Shown here: positions 37,329 through 45,943 of the stretch, piece after piece
How the letters are laid out: every line of letters starts with the position of its first letter
Position numbering within the stretch: the first letter of the stretch is position 1
Assembly (NCBI RefSeq): GCF_947488565.1
Contig: NZ_CANKZC010000001.1
Location: 62,001 to 126,000, forward strand
From: an uncultured Psychrobacter sp.
Lineage (GTDB): Bacteria > Pseudomonadota > Gammaproteobacteria > Pseudomonadales > Moraxellaceae
DNA length: 64,000 bases
Direction of reading: 5' to 3'
Notes under the pieces: generated by a model
Databases searched by the model: none
What the model was told of the DNA's origin: nothing
The model's input: the letters and a program-made list of their open reading frames with translations, nothing else
Translations under genes and position numbers: made by a program

Positions 37329-37587
37329 GTTATGTCCTATTTATTGTTATTTTAGCCAGTCATTATCAATATTAAAGTTTATTGCTAACCAGAAATATAA
37401 ATTTACCACAACTACCATCTAGTAATATTACGAAGTGTAGCGATTTATAGTAGTGATGACAAACGCTTATTTTTCAAACACTAATGCCTATACTCAGTCT
37501 ATTGTGTATAAGATATTAAATACTACGAAACCAAATAACATCACAGATAATTTCAACTGTATTCTTAAAACCGACTATATTTCAAAT

Positions 37588-37616
37588 AAAAAATAGCGCC
37601 TATGTTCATAGACGCT
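37588..37616 (-). terminator. Intrinsic terminator of the aldehyde dehydrogenase gene
   Basis: On the minus strand a 12-bp stem with one G-U pair (ATAGCGTCTATG with its partner), 3-base loop, then a run of six T. It lies about 55 bp after the stop. Confidence 0.85.
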
Positions 37617-37643
37617 ATGGTGAGTTCAGTATAAAAACGATAC
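37615..37643. repeat. Fragment of the dispersed repeat (copy C)
   Basis: Matches the left flank of the full copy (16867-16895) at 25 of 29 positions, including an unbroken TATAAAAACGATAC. The palindromic core is absent. It directly abuts a terminator. Confidence 0.6.
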
Positions 37644-37669
37644 TTTGAATAACTAAACTTAAATATTAA

Positions 37670-39148
37670 CTACTTTAACAGCAGTGCCATACCTTTTTTA
37701 AACAGCTCACCATAAGGCGGCAACAACAAATTTATACCATTAAGTTTTGATTGTACAAAGACAGGCTTCATATGACTTAAGCGCTCAAACCCTGCCTTAC
37801 CATGATAAGCACCCATACCTGAGTGACCTACTCCGCCAAATGGCATATCATGCTGGGCCACATGCAAGATAACCTCGTTGATACAAACTCCGCCCGACAC
37901 CGTATGCGTGCGTACTTTATCAATATCGTAATCATCGTTACCGAACACGTATAATGCCAATGGACGAGGTCGCTCGTTGATAAATCGAATGGCATCATCA
38001 AGCGTCTCATAGTCCATTAACGGCAGAATCGGTGCAAAAATCTCCTCTTGCATCACATCACTGTCTGTTTCAGGATCAGTCACGACAACCGGAGGCATTA
38101 GGCGTGTCTCGGGACTTGCATTGACCTCGGTAAGCGGTTGCACACGATCTGCGGGCAGTTTTTGTAGATAACCGGCTACACGCTTAAACTGGTCGTCATT
38201 GATAATATGACTATAGTCTTGATTGTTACCGATATTAGGATAATGCTTTTGCATCCACTCTTTTGCTAAGCTGATAAAGCGCTCGTGATATCGACGTTGA
38301 ATAAGAACATAATCAGGTGCGATACAAGTTTGACCGGCGTTGAGGGTCTTACCCATCATGACGCGATTGACTGCGTTCTCTAAGTTCACATCATCGAGTA
38401 CGATGACTGGCGATTTACCGCCCAGCTCAAGGGTCACTGGCGTTAGGTTTGGTGCTGCTGCTGCCATCACCTTTTTACCAACCGCAGTAGAGCCAGTATA
38501 AAGCAGATGATCAAACGGTAGCTTACTAAAGGCTTCAGCAATATCGACTTCGCCCAGTACCACACAGACCATATCTGATGAAAAATAATGCGCGACTGCT
38601 TTAGCGAATGCCTCAGCAAATTTTGGTGCAGCCTCACTCATTTTAACCATTACTCGATTGCCAGCAGTCAAGGCGTCAATCATCGGCCCTATCGCCAAAT
38701 ATAATGGGTAATTCCATGGCACCATGATACCGACCACGCCTAAGGGCTGCGGCTGAATCTCGTTATGCGCAGGCATATATAAAGCTGATATGGATGCGCG
38801 GCGGGTTTTCATCCAAGCTTTACCATGTTTTTTGGCGTGACTAATACCCGTAAAGCTAGGGAATAGCTCTGCAAACTGAGTCTCTGACTCGCTACGATAG
38901 CCAAAATCTGCACTAATAGCCTTGGCTAAGGTTGTTTGATTATCGCTCAATAGCGCTTCTAGATTGTCTAACTGACTCTCACGCGTGCTCCAATCAGTAA
39001 TAGGCTGATGACGGCTTAGGGTTTGCATGCGCGAAAAGTTTGCTTGTAATTGCGCTATCGTCGTGATAATACTCAGCGGCTTTTGAGAGTCAATTGTCGT
39101 TTGATTATCTATCGCTTCGCTGTTTATAGTTTGGTCATTATCTGTCAT
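37670..39148 (-). CDS. Aldehyde dehydrogenase, coniferyl aldehyde dehydrogenase type
   Basis: A 492-residue NAD(P)-dependent aldehyde dehydrogenase. General base Glu241 (LELGGKSPVIV) and catalytic Cys275 (GQTCIAPDY) are present, with the cofactor motif PWNYPLYL and YTGSTAVGK. The CIAPDY form is common in the class-3-like branch annotated as coniferyl aldehyde dehydrogenase; the natural substrate may be another aromatic or fatty aldehyde. AAGGAAG precedes the ATG. It is next to betaine transport genes, but the active-site pattern is not that of betaine aldehyde dehydrogenase. Confidence 0.88.
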   Translation of the reverse strand: MTDNDQTINSEAIDNQTTIDSQKPLSIITTIAQLQANFSRMQTLSRHQPITDWSTRESQLDNLEALLSDNQTTLAKAISADFGYRSESETQFAELFPSFTGISHAKKHGKAWMKTRRASISALYMPAHNEIQPQPLGVVGIMVPWNYPLYLAIGPMIDALTAGNRVMVKMSEAAPKFAEAFAKAVAHYFSSDMVCVVLGEVDIAEAFSKLPFDHLLYTGSTAVGKKVMAAAAPNLTPVTLELGGKSPVIVLDDVNLENAVNRVMMGKTLNAGQTCIAPDYVLIQRRYHERFISLAKEWMQKHYPNIGNNQDYSHIINDDQFKRVAGYLQKLPADRVQPLTEVNASPETRLMPPVVVTDPETDSDVMQEEIFAPILPLMDYETLDDAIRFINERPRPLALYVFGNDDYDIDKVRTHTVSGGVCINEVILHVAQHDMPFGGVGHSGMGAYHGKAGFERLSHMKPVFVQSKLNGINLLLPPYGELFKKGMALLLK

Positions 39149-39447
39149 GTTGCTTCCTTGTCATACATGCTAAAGTGAAAGCACTCTAGCCAGTTGCTAC
39201 TTAATGTAGCGTATCGAGTGAGGAATGAAAAGGTTGATTCACATACTGATAGGTTTGCATCAGCTGCCTTTTAAAGCAGTACTTGGCTACATTGACCTAT
39301 TTATAAAATAAGCTGTCATCTACAGACTGGGTGATAATAGCAAAAACTGCTAAACTCGTTGTTATCTTTAACTATGTAGTATTATTCTCTCTTAAACAAA
39401 TTATAAATACGACACATTGTACCTACCACAATAAGAAGCTGACCCTC

Positions 39448-40347
39448 ATGCCAAAGCCCACACTAAAAACTATGCAAACAACCTCACAAGAAACATTGCA
39501 ACAGGCGACACAAATTAGCGATATGCTTGTCAGTAAGTCGTTATCTTCTGCAGACTATAATGCAACTCATAATGCGATGCTTGAGCGCACACTTGAGCGC
39601 ATTGCTTTAAAAAAAGAGCAAAGCTTACGTACGCCTGATGAATTATGGATAGTCGATCATAATGATGTCTATACCCTAGGTCAGGCAGGTAAAGAAGAGC
39701 ACATATTACAGCATACAGACACGCCTATTATTAAGACCGATCGCGGTGGACAAGTCACGTGGCATGGCCATGGACAACTGGTTGTATATTGGCTATTTGA
39801 CTTACACAGTCTTGGCTGGAGTGTCCGAAATCTAGTATCACATGCCGAACAAGCGATAGAAGATGTCGTCAACGACTGTCTAAAGAGTCTATCGCCATTT
39901 GACAGTAACGATATGAGTAGCACCATTAGTGCCCATTCGCGCCGTGATGCGCCAGGTGTCTATTTATATGCCAACATGTCTCATACATCCAATGACGATA
40001 CTGAGGGTAATAGCGATATAGATAAACAATCTGTCTCATCAGTAGAAGACACGATCATGATCGGTAAAATTGCCTCATTAGGCTTCAAGATTAAACATGG
40101 CTTTAGCTATCATGGTATTGCGCTTAATTTAGATTGCGATTTGTCAGCATTTAATGCGATTAACCCTTGCGGTTATGCTGGCATGCAGATGCTACGATTG
40201 GCTGATTTTGTAGCAATGAGCAAGCAACAGAATCAGCAAATAAACGAAGTATTAAGTTATGAGCAAATTACCCAAAAGCTCATCGATAACATTGCTAAAC
40301 GTCATGCAGGCCTGATTGAATTACGTCCAATCGCCTCCTATAAATAG
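39448..40347 (+). CDS. lipB: Octanoyl-[acyl carrier protein]:protein transferase LipB
   Basis: A 299-residue enzyme moving octanoyl groups from ACP to lipoyl domains. Motifs: DRGGQVTWHGHGQ (98-110), catalytic Lys207 (GKIASLG) and Cys241 (NPCGYAG), plus KIKHGFSYHGIALN. E. coli LipB has 213 residues; here there is a longer N-terminus and inserts at about 149-165 and 177-200 that are Ser/Asp/Asn-rich. The ATG at 39448 was chosen since AAGAAG lies upstream; the frame extends to 39331 without support. No lipA in the window. Confidence 0.92.
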   Translation: MPKPTLKTMQTTSQETLQQATQISDMLVSKSLSSADYNATHNAMLERTLERIALKKEQSLRTPDELWIVDHNDVYTLGQAGKEEHILQHTDTPIIKTDRGGQVTWHGHGQLVVYWLFDLHSLGWSVRNLVSHAEQAIEDVVNDCLKSLSPFDSNDMSSTISAHSRRDAPGVYLYANMSHTSNDDTEGNSDIDKQSVSSVEDTIMIGKIASLGFKIKHGFSYHGIALNLDCDLSAFNAINPCGYAGMQMLRLADFVAMSKQQNQQINEVLSYEQITQKLIDNIAKRHAGLIELRPIASYK

Positions 40348-40583
40348 CAGCTAAACTTAACGTCTTGTGTTAATCGTCTTTTGCCAATTTGTAGTATTGA
40401 GTCTTATTCTGCATAATATCGTGCCTTCTTAGACTTAAGCTTAATGAGAAAATTTAAGTCAAACTTGCTATACTCGCAGGCGGCACAAATGAGGCGCAGC
40501 GATACACATCCTACGCCCCATATCATCCCTTAAACATTTTTAACCAATCAAGCATTTATAACAAAAGCAAATAGGAGTATTTT

Positions 40584-41114
40584 ATGGCAGATTTCAATAA
40601 AATCTTAGACGCAGGCGATGTTGATGGCGGCATTATTAATGTCGTAGTCGAAATCCCAACTGGCAGCAGTCACAAAATCGAGTGGAATCGCGAATTGGCT
40701 GTGTTCGAGCTTGATCGTATTGATCCACAAATTTTTGCCAAACCTTGCAACTATGGTTTTATCCCGCAAACCCTTGATGAAGATGGCGATGAGCTTGACG
40801 CGCTAATCATTACTGAGCAACCACTAACGACTGGTATTTTCTTAAAAGCCAAAGTTATCGGCGTGATGAAGTTCGTTGATGATGGCGAAGTGGATGACAA
40901 AATCGTCGTCGTACCAGCTGATGATCGCAACAACGACAACGCTTATAACAGCCTAGAAGATCTGCCAGAGCAGCTCATCAAGCAATTACACTTCCACTTT
41001 AGCCACTATAAAGACCTTAAAAAAGCAGGTACGACCGTGGTCGAATCATGGGGTGATGTCGCGGAAGCGAAAGAAGTCATTAAAGAGTCTATCCAGCGTT
41101 GGAAAGATATGTAA
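40584..41114 (+). CDS. ppa: Inorganic pyrophosphatase
   Basis: A 176-residue family I soluble pyrophosphatase, normal length. Metal-binding acidic motif DEDGDELDALII, with KIEWNRELAVFELDR at the start and FHFSHYKDLK near the end. It hydrolyses pyrophosphate and so drives biosynthesis forward. AGGAG precedes the ATG and an intrinsic terminator follows, so it is a single-gene unit. Confidence 0.97.
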   Translation: MADFNKILDAGDVDGGIINVVVEIPTGSSHKIEWNRELAVFELDRIDPQIFAKPCNYGFIPQTLDEDGDELDALIITEQPLTTGIFLKAKVIGVMKFVDDGEVDDKIVVVPADDRNNDNAYNSLEDLPEQLIKQLHFHFSHYKDLKKAGTTVVESWGDVAEAKEVIKESIQRWKDM

Positions 41115-41147
41115 ATTGTCGTTTTAGATAACCAATAAGTAGCATTT

Positions 41148-41186
41148 AAAATACCGCCATCATCTTTATGACGGCGGTATTTTTTT
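41148..41186 (+). terminator. Intrinsic terminator of ppa
   Basis: Stem of about 13 bp with one mismatch (41151-41163 with 41168-41180), followed by a run of seven T. Confidence 0.9.
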
Positions 41187-41242
41187 GTGTAAATCTAGGT
41201 CATATTGAAAAACTATCAAGTTGTAAAGGGTTTGCCTTACTC

Positions 41243-41336
41243 GTCATACCAATATAAAAAAGAGACAGTGAGATTGAGATAAATGTTGCGCAGCCTTTGT
41301 CAGCCTAGACACAGCACGTAAGAAAATTTTCCCAGT
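41243..41336. repeat. Dispersed repeat, decayed copy (copy B)
   Basis: Aligns with copy A (16861-16967) through GTCATAC, GAGA-TG-ATAAAT, GCAGCCT, TAGACACAGCA and AAGAAAAT. Its terminal arms have lost most of their symmetry and about 12 bp of the left flank are absent. Confidence 0.7.
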
Positions 41337-41473
41337 CGCGTGTCGTCATATAGTGTATCTATTTAATTTAGTGTCAACTGTACCATCCAACAATAATTTT
41401 ATAGAGACAACATTGTTATAATATGCGCTATTCTTGGTAAGTGCTCTAATGTCATTAAATAGTAAGGATTATC

Positions 41474-41941
41474 ATGTTTAACTCCGACTCAAACTCAAAA
41501 CCTGTCAGTGCAAAGCTACCCAAGTCTATTGGTATGATGGTTGAAAAAGGCAATCTAGCAATGGCAATCAAGACATTGGCTCAAGATGAAAATATCAGCA
41601 TGGACGCAGCAAAATTACGTATTGACGCCTATGAGACCGAGATTAAGAATAAACAACATCAAAACCTGACGACGATTGCTAACAAACAAGGCATTCCAAA
41701 TGAGGCCTTGAGTTTTGATAGAGAGCCAGAAGTAGAAACCCAGCCTGAAACGCTTGTCAAGCACCGTGTCAAGACCACCCAATCTGAGCAAGGTTTTAAA
41801 AGCTTACAAAGAGGCGTCGATAGTAAATTGGACGATATTGGTTACAAAAAACCGCTTGTTCCCTACTGGGCTAAGAGGCTGTTGGTGATTGCAGCTATCA
41901 TGGCAGGAATGTTTTGGATATTGTGGCGGGTCTTTGGTTAA
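41474..41941 (+). CDS. Small protein with C-terminal membrane anchor, unknown function
   Basis: A 155-residue protein, mostly charged, with a possible helical stretch at 20-60 (AIKTLAQDENISMDAAKLRIDAYE) and a single membrane helix at the very end (about 133-152), so it is probably tail-anchored with the bulk in the cytoplasm. I do not recognise a family. AAGGA lies upstream. The DUF1622-like gene follows after 45 bp on the same strand, so the pair may be one transcript. Confidence 0.7.
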   Translation: MFNSDSNSKPVSAKLPKSIGMMVEKGNLAMAIKTLAQDENISMDAAKLRIDAYETEIKNKQHQNLTTIANKQGIPNEALSFDREPEVETQPETLVKHRVKTTQSEQGFKSLQRGVDSKLDDIGYKKPLVPYWAKRLLVIAAIMAGMFWILWRVFG

Positions 41942-41986
41942 CTAATTTTTTATTTCACTAAGTGCTTTTGATAATAAGGATATATT

Positions 41987-42415
41987 GTGATAGAAATGCT
42001 AGCTCATTATATCGATTTGGTTGCCAAGGTAGTTGAAACCATTGGTGTACTTATTATGTTTTTCGGTTTGTTCTTCGCGTTTTATCGCGGCATTCGATTA
42101 TCTAACGGCTTCAATCATGATACCTATGTCGAGATCAGACAGACCGTTGGTAAGTCTATTTTATTAGGCTTAGAGGTGCTTATCGCTGCCGACATTATGG
42201 CAACCGTGGTCACAGAGCCGACGTTACGCGGCGTTTTGGTATTGGGTTTTATCGTACTCATTCGAACTTTTTTGAGCTTATCACTACAAGTTGAGCTAGA
42301 AGGACGCTTCCCGTGGCAAAAAGAAAAATCACCGCAGGGGACACAGCGTGTGAATCAAAAACTTTATAATGAAAATTCTGATAATCTAAATCCAAGCGCA
42401 GATTTAGACCCTTAA
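41987..42415 (+). CDS. DUF1622-like membrane protein
   Basis: A 142-residue protein starting with GTG, with AAGGA eight bases upstream. Three predicted helices (about 8-35, 55-75, 80-100). The patterns TIGVLIMFFGLF, VEIRQTVGKSILLGLEVLIAADIM and RTFLSLSLQVELEGRFPW match the DUF1622 family, whose role is unknown. A hydrophilic tail of about 30 residues follows. It probably forms a unit with the tail-anchored protein upstream and converges on dusB. Confidence 0.82.
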   Translation: MIEMLAHYIDLVAKVVETIGVLIMFFGLFFAFYRGIRLSNGFNHDTYVEIRQTVGKSILLGLEVLIAADIMATVVTEPTLRGVLVLGFIVLIRTFLSLSLQVELEGRFPWQKEKSPQGTQRVNQKLYNENSDNLNPSADLDP

Positions 42416-42471
42416 GCTCAAACTCAAAATGCGGGTTATAAATAATACTTTTGGTATGACATTTATTTAAG

Positions 42472-43509
42472 TTATTCGTGCGTTTGCAAAAAATCTTCGA
42501 CCACGCGAAACTGTCCAGCGGTACTTTCTTCGCCATACATTGCTTGGCGAAAAGCATTAGAGTTAGGGATGCCAGTGGTGTACCAAGCGATGTGCTTACG
42601 GGCAATACGGCAACCTGAGTATTCACCATAAAAATCATATAACTCTTGTAGATGGGCCAGTACGATGTCTTTTATCTCGCTAACACTTGGCGCATCAAGG
42701 CTCTCGCCAGTACGTAAAAAATGCTCAATATCCCGAAATAACCATGGTTGTCCTTGGGCAGCCCGTCCTATCATCACCGCATCACATCCTGTCATCTCAT
42801 AGACCTGTTGGGCTTTTTGCGCGCTATCGATATCGCCATTGGCAATGACAGGAATACTGATACTCTCTTTGACTTCTCGTATCAGCTCATAACGTGCGGT
42901 GCCCGTATACATGTCCTCACGCGTGCGTCCGTGAATAGCAATCGCTGCTATCCCCGCTTGCTCAGCTCGCTTGGCCACCCGCAAGATATTTTCCCGTCCA
43001 TTCTCAAAACCTAAACGCGTCTTTAGTGTCACCGGTGCATTGACTGCATTAACAGTAACATCAAGTAAGCGTGCAACCAAATCTTCGTCTTGCAGCAATG
43101 CAGAACCTGCCAGCTTGCGACAGACTTTTTTGGCAGGGCAGCCCATATTAATATCAATAATCTGCGCGCCATTATCAATCTGATAACGCGCCGCCTCGGC
43201 AAGTTTATCCGGCTCAGCTCCTGCTATTTGTGCAGAAATTGGTGCTATCTCATTATCGAAATTGGCCCGATAGAGAGATTTTTTGCGCGCATAAAGCGCC
43301 GTATCAGCGATAATCATCTCACTAACCGCATGCCCTGCCCCAAAGGATTTGCATAATCTACGAAAAGGATTGTCTGTCACGCCTGCCATTGGTGCGACCA
43401 TCAGACGATTTTCAATCGACAAACCGCCAATATTAAGCGGCTGCAACAATGGATGATCGCTGGCAGATTGTACGACCGATTCAGAATGAGCTGGATTATT
43501 TATAGGCAT
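42472..43509 (-). CDS. dusB: tRNA-dihydrouridine synthase, DusB type
   Basis: A 345-residue FMN enzyme that reduces uridines in tRNA. Motifs: VAPMAGVTDNPFR, INMGCPAKKV with the catalytic Cys (residue 124 in this numbering), HGRTREDMY, NGDIDS and MIGRAAQGQPWLF. These favour DusB over DusA or DusC. I placed the start at the ATG at 43509 (MPINN) because the 10 residues before it would be encoded by a terminator-like hairpin; no ribosome site is visible at either start. The usual partner fis does not follow. Confidence 0.9.
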   Translation of the reverse strand: MPINNPAHSESVVQSASDHPLLQPLNIGGLSIENRLMVAPMAGVTDNPFRRLCKSFGAGHAVSEMIIADTALYARKKSLYRANFDNEIAPISAQIAGAEPDKLAEAARYQIDNGAQIIDINMGCPAKKVCRKLAGSALLQDEDLVARLLDVTVNAVNAPVTLKTRLGFENGRENILRVAKRAEQAGIAAIAIHGRTREDMYTGTARYELIREVKESISIPVIANGDIDSAQKAQQVYEMTGCDAVMIGRAAQGQPWLFRDIEHFLRTGESLDAPSVSEIKDIVLAHLQELYDFYGEYSGCRIARKHIAWYTTGIPNSNAFRQAMYGEESTAGQFRVVEDFLQTHE

Positions 43510-43510
43510 A

Positions 43511-43545
43511 AAAAACGGCTTGATTTGCATAGAAAACAAGCCGTT
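43511..43545 (-). terminator. Terminator-like hairpin directly before dusB
   Basis: On the minus strand AACGGCTTG and CAAGCCGTT form a perfect 9-bp stem with a 14-base loop, followed by a run of six T that ends at the dusB ATG. It may stop transcription from the upstream BCCT gene, or act as a leader hairpin or attenuator of dusB. Confidence 0.7.
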
Positions 43546-43573
43546 ATTCTAAGGGTTCTTGATTTTAATGCAA
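43546..43573 (-). promoter_or_regulatory. Possible sigma-70 promoter of dusB
   Basis: On the minus strand TTGCAT (43568-43573), a 16-base spacer and TAGAAT (43546-43551). Transcription would begin about where the hairpin starts. Confidence 0.4.
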
Positions 43574-43645
43574 GCCATTCAGGTGAATAACTTGCAACAA
43601 CTCATACTCAGTTTTAATAATGAAACCAGCTATTTATCAAACATA

Positions 43646-45688
43646 CTACTTATCAAACACACTGCCCTGCTCTAGCGTAATATCGTCGTCATGCTCCTGC
43701 ATACGCCATGGCAGACTGTTCGGCGACTCTTCTAAGAAGTACAGATATTTTTCAAACTGATCGATGATATCGTTAATCACTGACTCTGATTGATAACCGT
43801 ACAAGTCATAAACCTGACCACCGCGGCGCAAGTGGACCTTGGCACGGTAATAGTGATCTTGCGATATCTCACTGCTGACCCTGTCCTTATAGTAAACAGG
43901 TATGTCTTGGTGCGTCAACCGCACTTCATACCAAAACTCCACATCATCGCCATACTGTAGTTCTAATACCGCCCGGTTATTGGTGTCATCATAGTTCACT
44001 TCAGGATGCCAACCCGTTTCCTTAAACTTCTCCGCTACCTCCTTCATTGATGACATGACCGTCCCTTTAATATAGCCCAAAACATCTTCACGGCTGGGTT
44101 GCTCAGTGATGTAATCAATCCGATTGCGCCATGATTCAAGCTTAAGCAGATGCGGCGGCAAACGGTTTTCATTTGCCAAGCTTTCATCACGGTGACCTTC
44201 AATGCGCAGCGCCCGCCACATACCAAACATTGCAATCAAGATAATCATTGTAAACGGTAAGGCACTGACGATGGCTGCCGTTTGCAGAGCTTGTAGCCCA
44301 CCTGCCAGTAGCAGTACCGAGGCGACAATACCCAATATCACCACCCAAAACGTGCGCTGCCATGCTGGCGTGTCGCTACGCCCTCCTGCAGCTAGCGAGT
44401 CAATCACCAACGATCCAGAGTCAGAAGAAGTGATAAAAAAGGTAATAATAAGTACAACCGCTAGAGCAGATACCACTTGAGTAAATGGTAGGTTTTCAAG
44501 CAGCTTAAATAGAGCGATAGCTTGGTTGTCCTGTACTTCACTAATGAGGGACTCATAGCCTTGTACCATAATCATATTTAGCGCCGTATCACCAAACACG
44601 GCAAACCAAAAGAAAGTAAAGATAGTCGGTACTAGCATTATACCGGCGATAAACTCACGAATAGTACGCCCGCGGCTAATCTTGGCAATAAAGATACCGA
44701 CAAACGGTGACCATGAAATCGTCCAGGCAAAGATAAACAACGTCCAACTGGTGATCCAATCGCCTTGCTGATAGGCTTGCAAACTAAAGGTACGTTCAAC
44801 GATATTGCCCAGATAGCTGCCTGTGTTCTCCATAAAGGCATTTAGAATAAACACTGAAGGACCGACGATAAATACAAACAGCATGAGGGAGGTCGCGAGT
44901 GTCATATTTAAGATAGACAGGCGTTTGACGCCCTTATCCATACCTGCCAACACTGATATCAGTGCCAAGCCTGTTATTACGGTGATTGCAATAACCTGTA
45001 CGGTGGAATTAACTGGAATACTCGGCACCAAGTAGTTCAAGCCGGTGTTAATTTGCGAAACAGAGATACCCAAACTGGTTGCTAGGCCAAACAAAGTGCC
45101 CAAAATAGCAAATACATCAACCGCATGACCGATGGGGCCATGGATTTTTTCGCCAATTATCGGATACAGCGTCGAGCGCATTGACAAAGGCAAACCATGT
45201 CGAAAAGCAAAATAAGCCAAGGTGAGTGCCACCACACCGTTAATGGCCCAAATATGAAAACCCCAATGGAAATAAGCAATTTGCATCGCCTCTTTGGCTG
45301 CAGCAATGGTTTGCGGCTCTGATAGCGGCGGCGTGGCAAAGTGAATCACAGGCTCAGCAACACCATAGAACAATAAGGCGATACCGTATCCTGCCGAAAA
45401 CAGCATAGAGATCCATTCAATAAAATTATATTGCGCTGTACCATGATCAGGACCTAGCTTAATACTGCCATAAGGTGAAAATGCCAAAATCACGATAAAC
45501 ATCAAAAACAGCGCTGTGGCCAGCATATAAAACCAACCAAAAGTCTCGGTGGTAAAGCCCAGCACTTGTGCAAACAAACCACTTGCCAGTTGTGGATTGA
45601 CCGAAGCACCGATCACCAACAATACCATGACCACAGCAGTCGGTATAAATACCGGCATCAAAATAGTCGAACGAGATAGCTTACTCAT
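43646..45688 (-). CDS. BCCT family betaine/choline/carnitine transporter (first copy)
   Basis: A 680-residue carrier with 12 predicted helices and a long cytoplasmic C-terminal domain (about 520-680), the BetT-like layout. BCCT motifs: YGVAEPVIHFATPP, YFHWGFHIWAINGVVALTLAYFAFRHG, and the SSDSGSLVIDSLA segment. It imports choline or glycine betaine with H+ or Na+. The C-terminal domain of BetT-like carriers takes part in osmotic control. It is a close paralogue of the next gene (45944-47989); both end in the same MQEHDDDITLEQGSVFDK. No choline-oxidation genes are in the window. Confidence 0.95.
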   Translation of the reverse strand: MSKLSRSTILMPVFIPTAVVMVLLVIGASVNPQLASGLFAQVLGFTTETFGWFYMLATALFLMFIVILAFSPYGSIKLGPDHGTAQYNFIEWISMLFSAGYGIALLFYGVAEPVIHFATPPLSEPQTIAAAKEAMQIAYFHWGFHIWAINGVVALTLAYFAFRHGLPLSMRSTLYPIIGEKIHGPIGHAVDVFAILGTLFGLATSLGISVSQINTGLNYLVPSIPVNSTVQVIAITVITGLALISVLAGMDKGVKRLSILNMTLATSLMLFVFIVGPSVFILNAFMENTGSYLGNIVERTFSLQAYQQGDWITSWTLFIFAWTISWSPFVGIFIAKISRGRTIREFIAGIMLVPTIFTFFWFAVFGDTALNMIMVQGYESLISEVQDNQAIALFKLLENLPFTQVVSALAVVLIITFFITSSDSGSLVIDSLAAGGRSDTPAWQRTFWVVILGIVASVLLLAGGLQALQTAAIVSALPFTMIILIAMFGMWRALRIEGHRDESLANENRLPPHLLKLESWRNRIDYITEQPSREDVLGYIKGTVMSSMKEVAEKFKETGWHPEVNYDDTNNRAVLELQYGDDVEFWYEVRLTHQDIPVYYKDRVSSEISQDHYYRAKVHLRRGGQVYDLYGYQSESVINDIIDQFEKYLYFLEESPNSLPWRMQEHDDDITLEQGSVFDK

Positions 45689-45892
45689 AAAAGGTTCTCA
45701 AAAATCATAAATTTAAATAGGTGTATGATACGCTTATATAACATCTGTTTTTTTAAAGTATTTATATGTTCTTAGTATGCATAAATAACGCTTGTCGACA
45801 ATTCATTCATCCATAAGCCTAGTAAGCGATAGTTTATAATAGCGTTAACCATAGCGCTTTTAAATTATAATGAAAAGGACGTTTTCTATAGC

Positions 45893-45919
45893 AAAAAAGG
45901 CAGCCATCTAGCTGCCTTT
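45893..45919 (-). terminator. Intrinsic terminator of the second BCCT gene
   Basis: A 9-bp perfect stem (45896-45904 with 45911-45919), 6-base loop, T-run on the minus strand. It separates the two BCCT genes, so each is probably its own unit. Confidence 0.88.
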
Positions 45920-45943
45920 AGTGACAATCAAATGATTTGATAC

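Larger units (their letters stand above)
37329..37669. other. Intergenic region between aldehyde dehydrogenase and betaine transporter
   Basis: About 340 bp. Holds a clear terminator for the aldehyde dehydrogenase (37588-37616), a 29-bp fragment of the dispersed repeat (37615-37643), and presumably the promoter of the betaine transporter. No small gene seen. Confidence 0.6.
41115..41473. other. Intergenic region after ppa with terminator and repeat
   Basis: About 360 bp with the ppa terminator and a decayed copy of the dispersed repeat. The rest is AT-rich and should hold the promoter for the small protein at 41474. No other structure seen. Confidence 0.6.
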
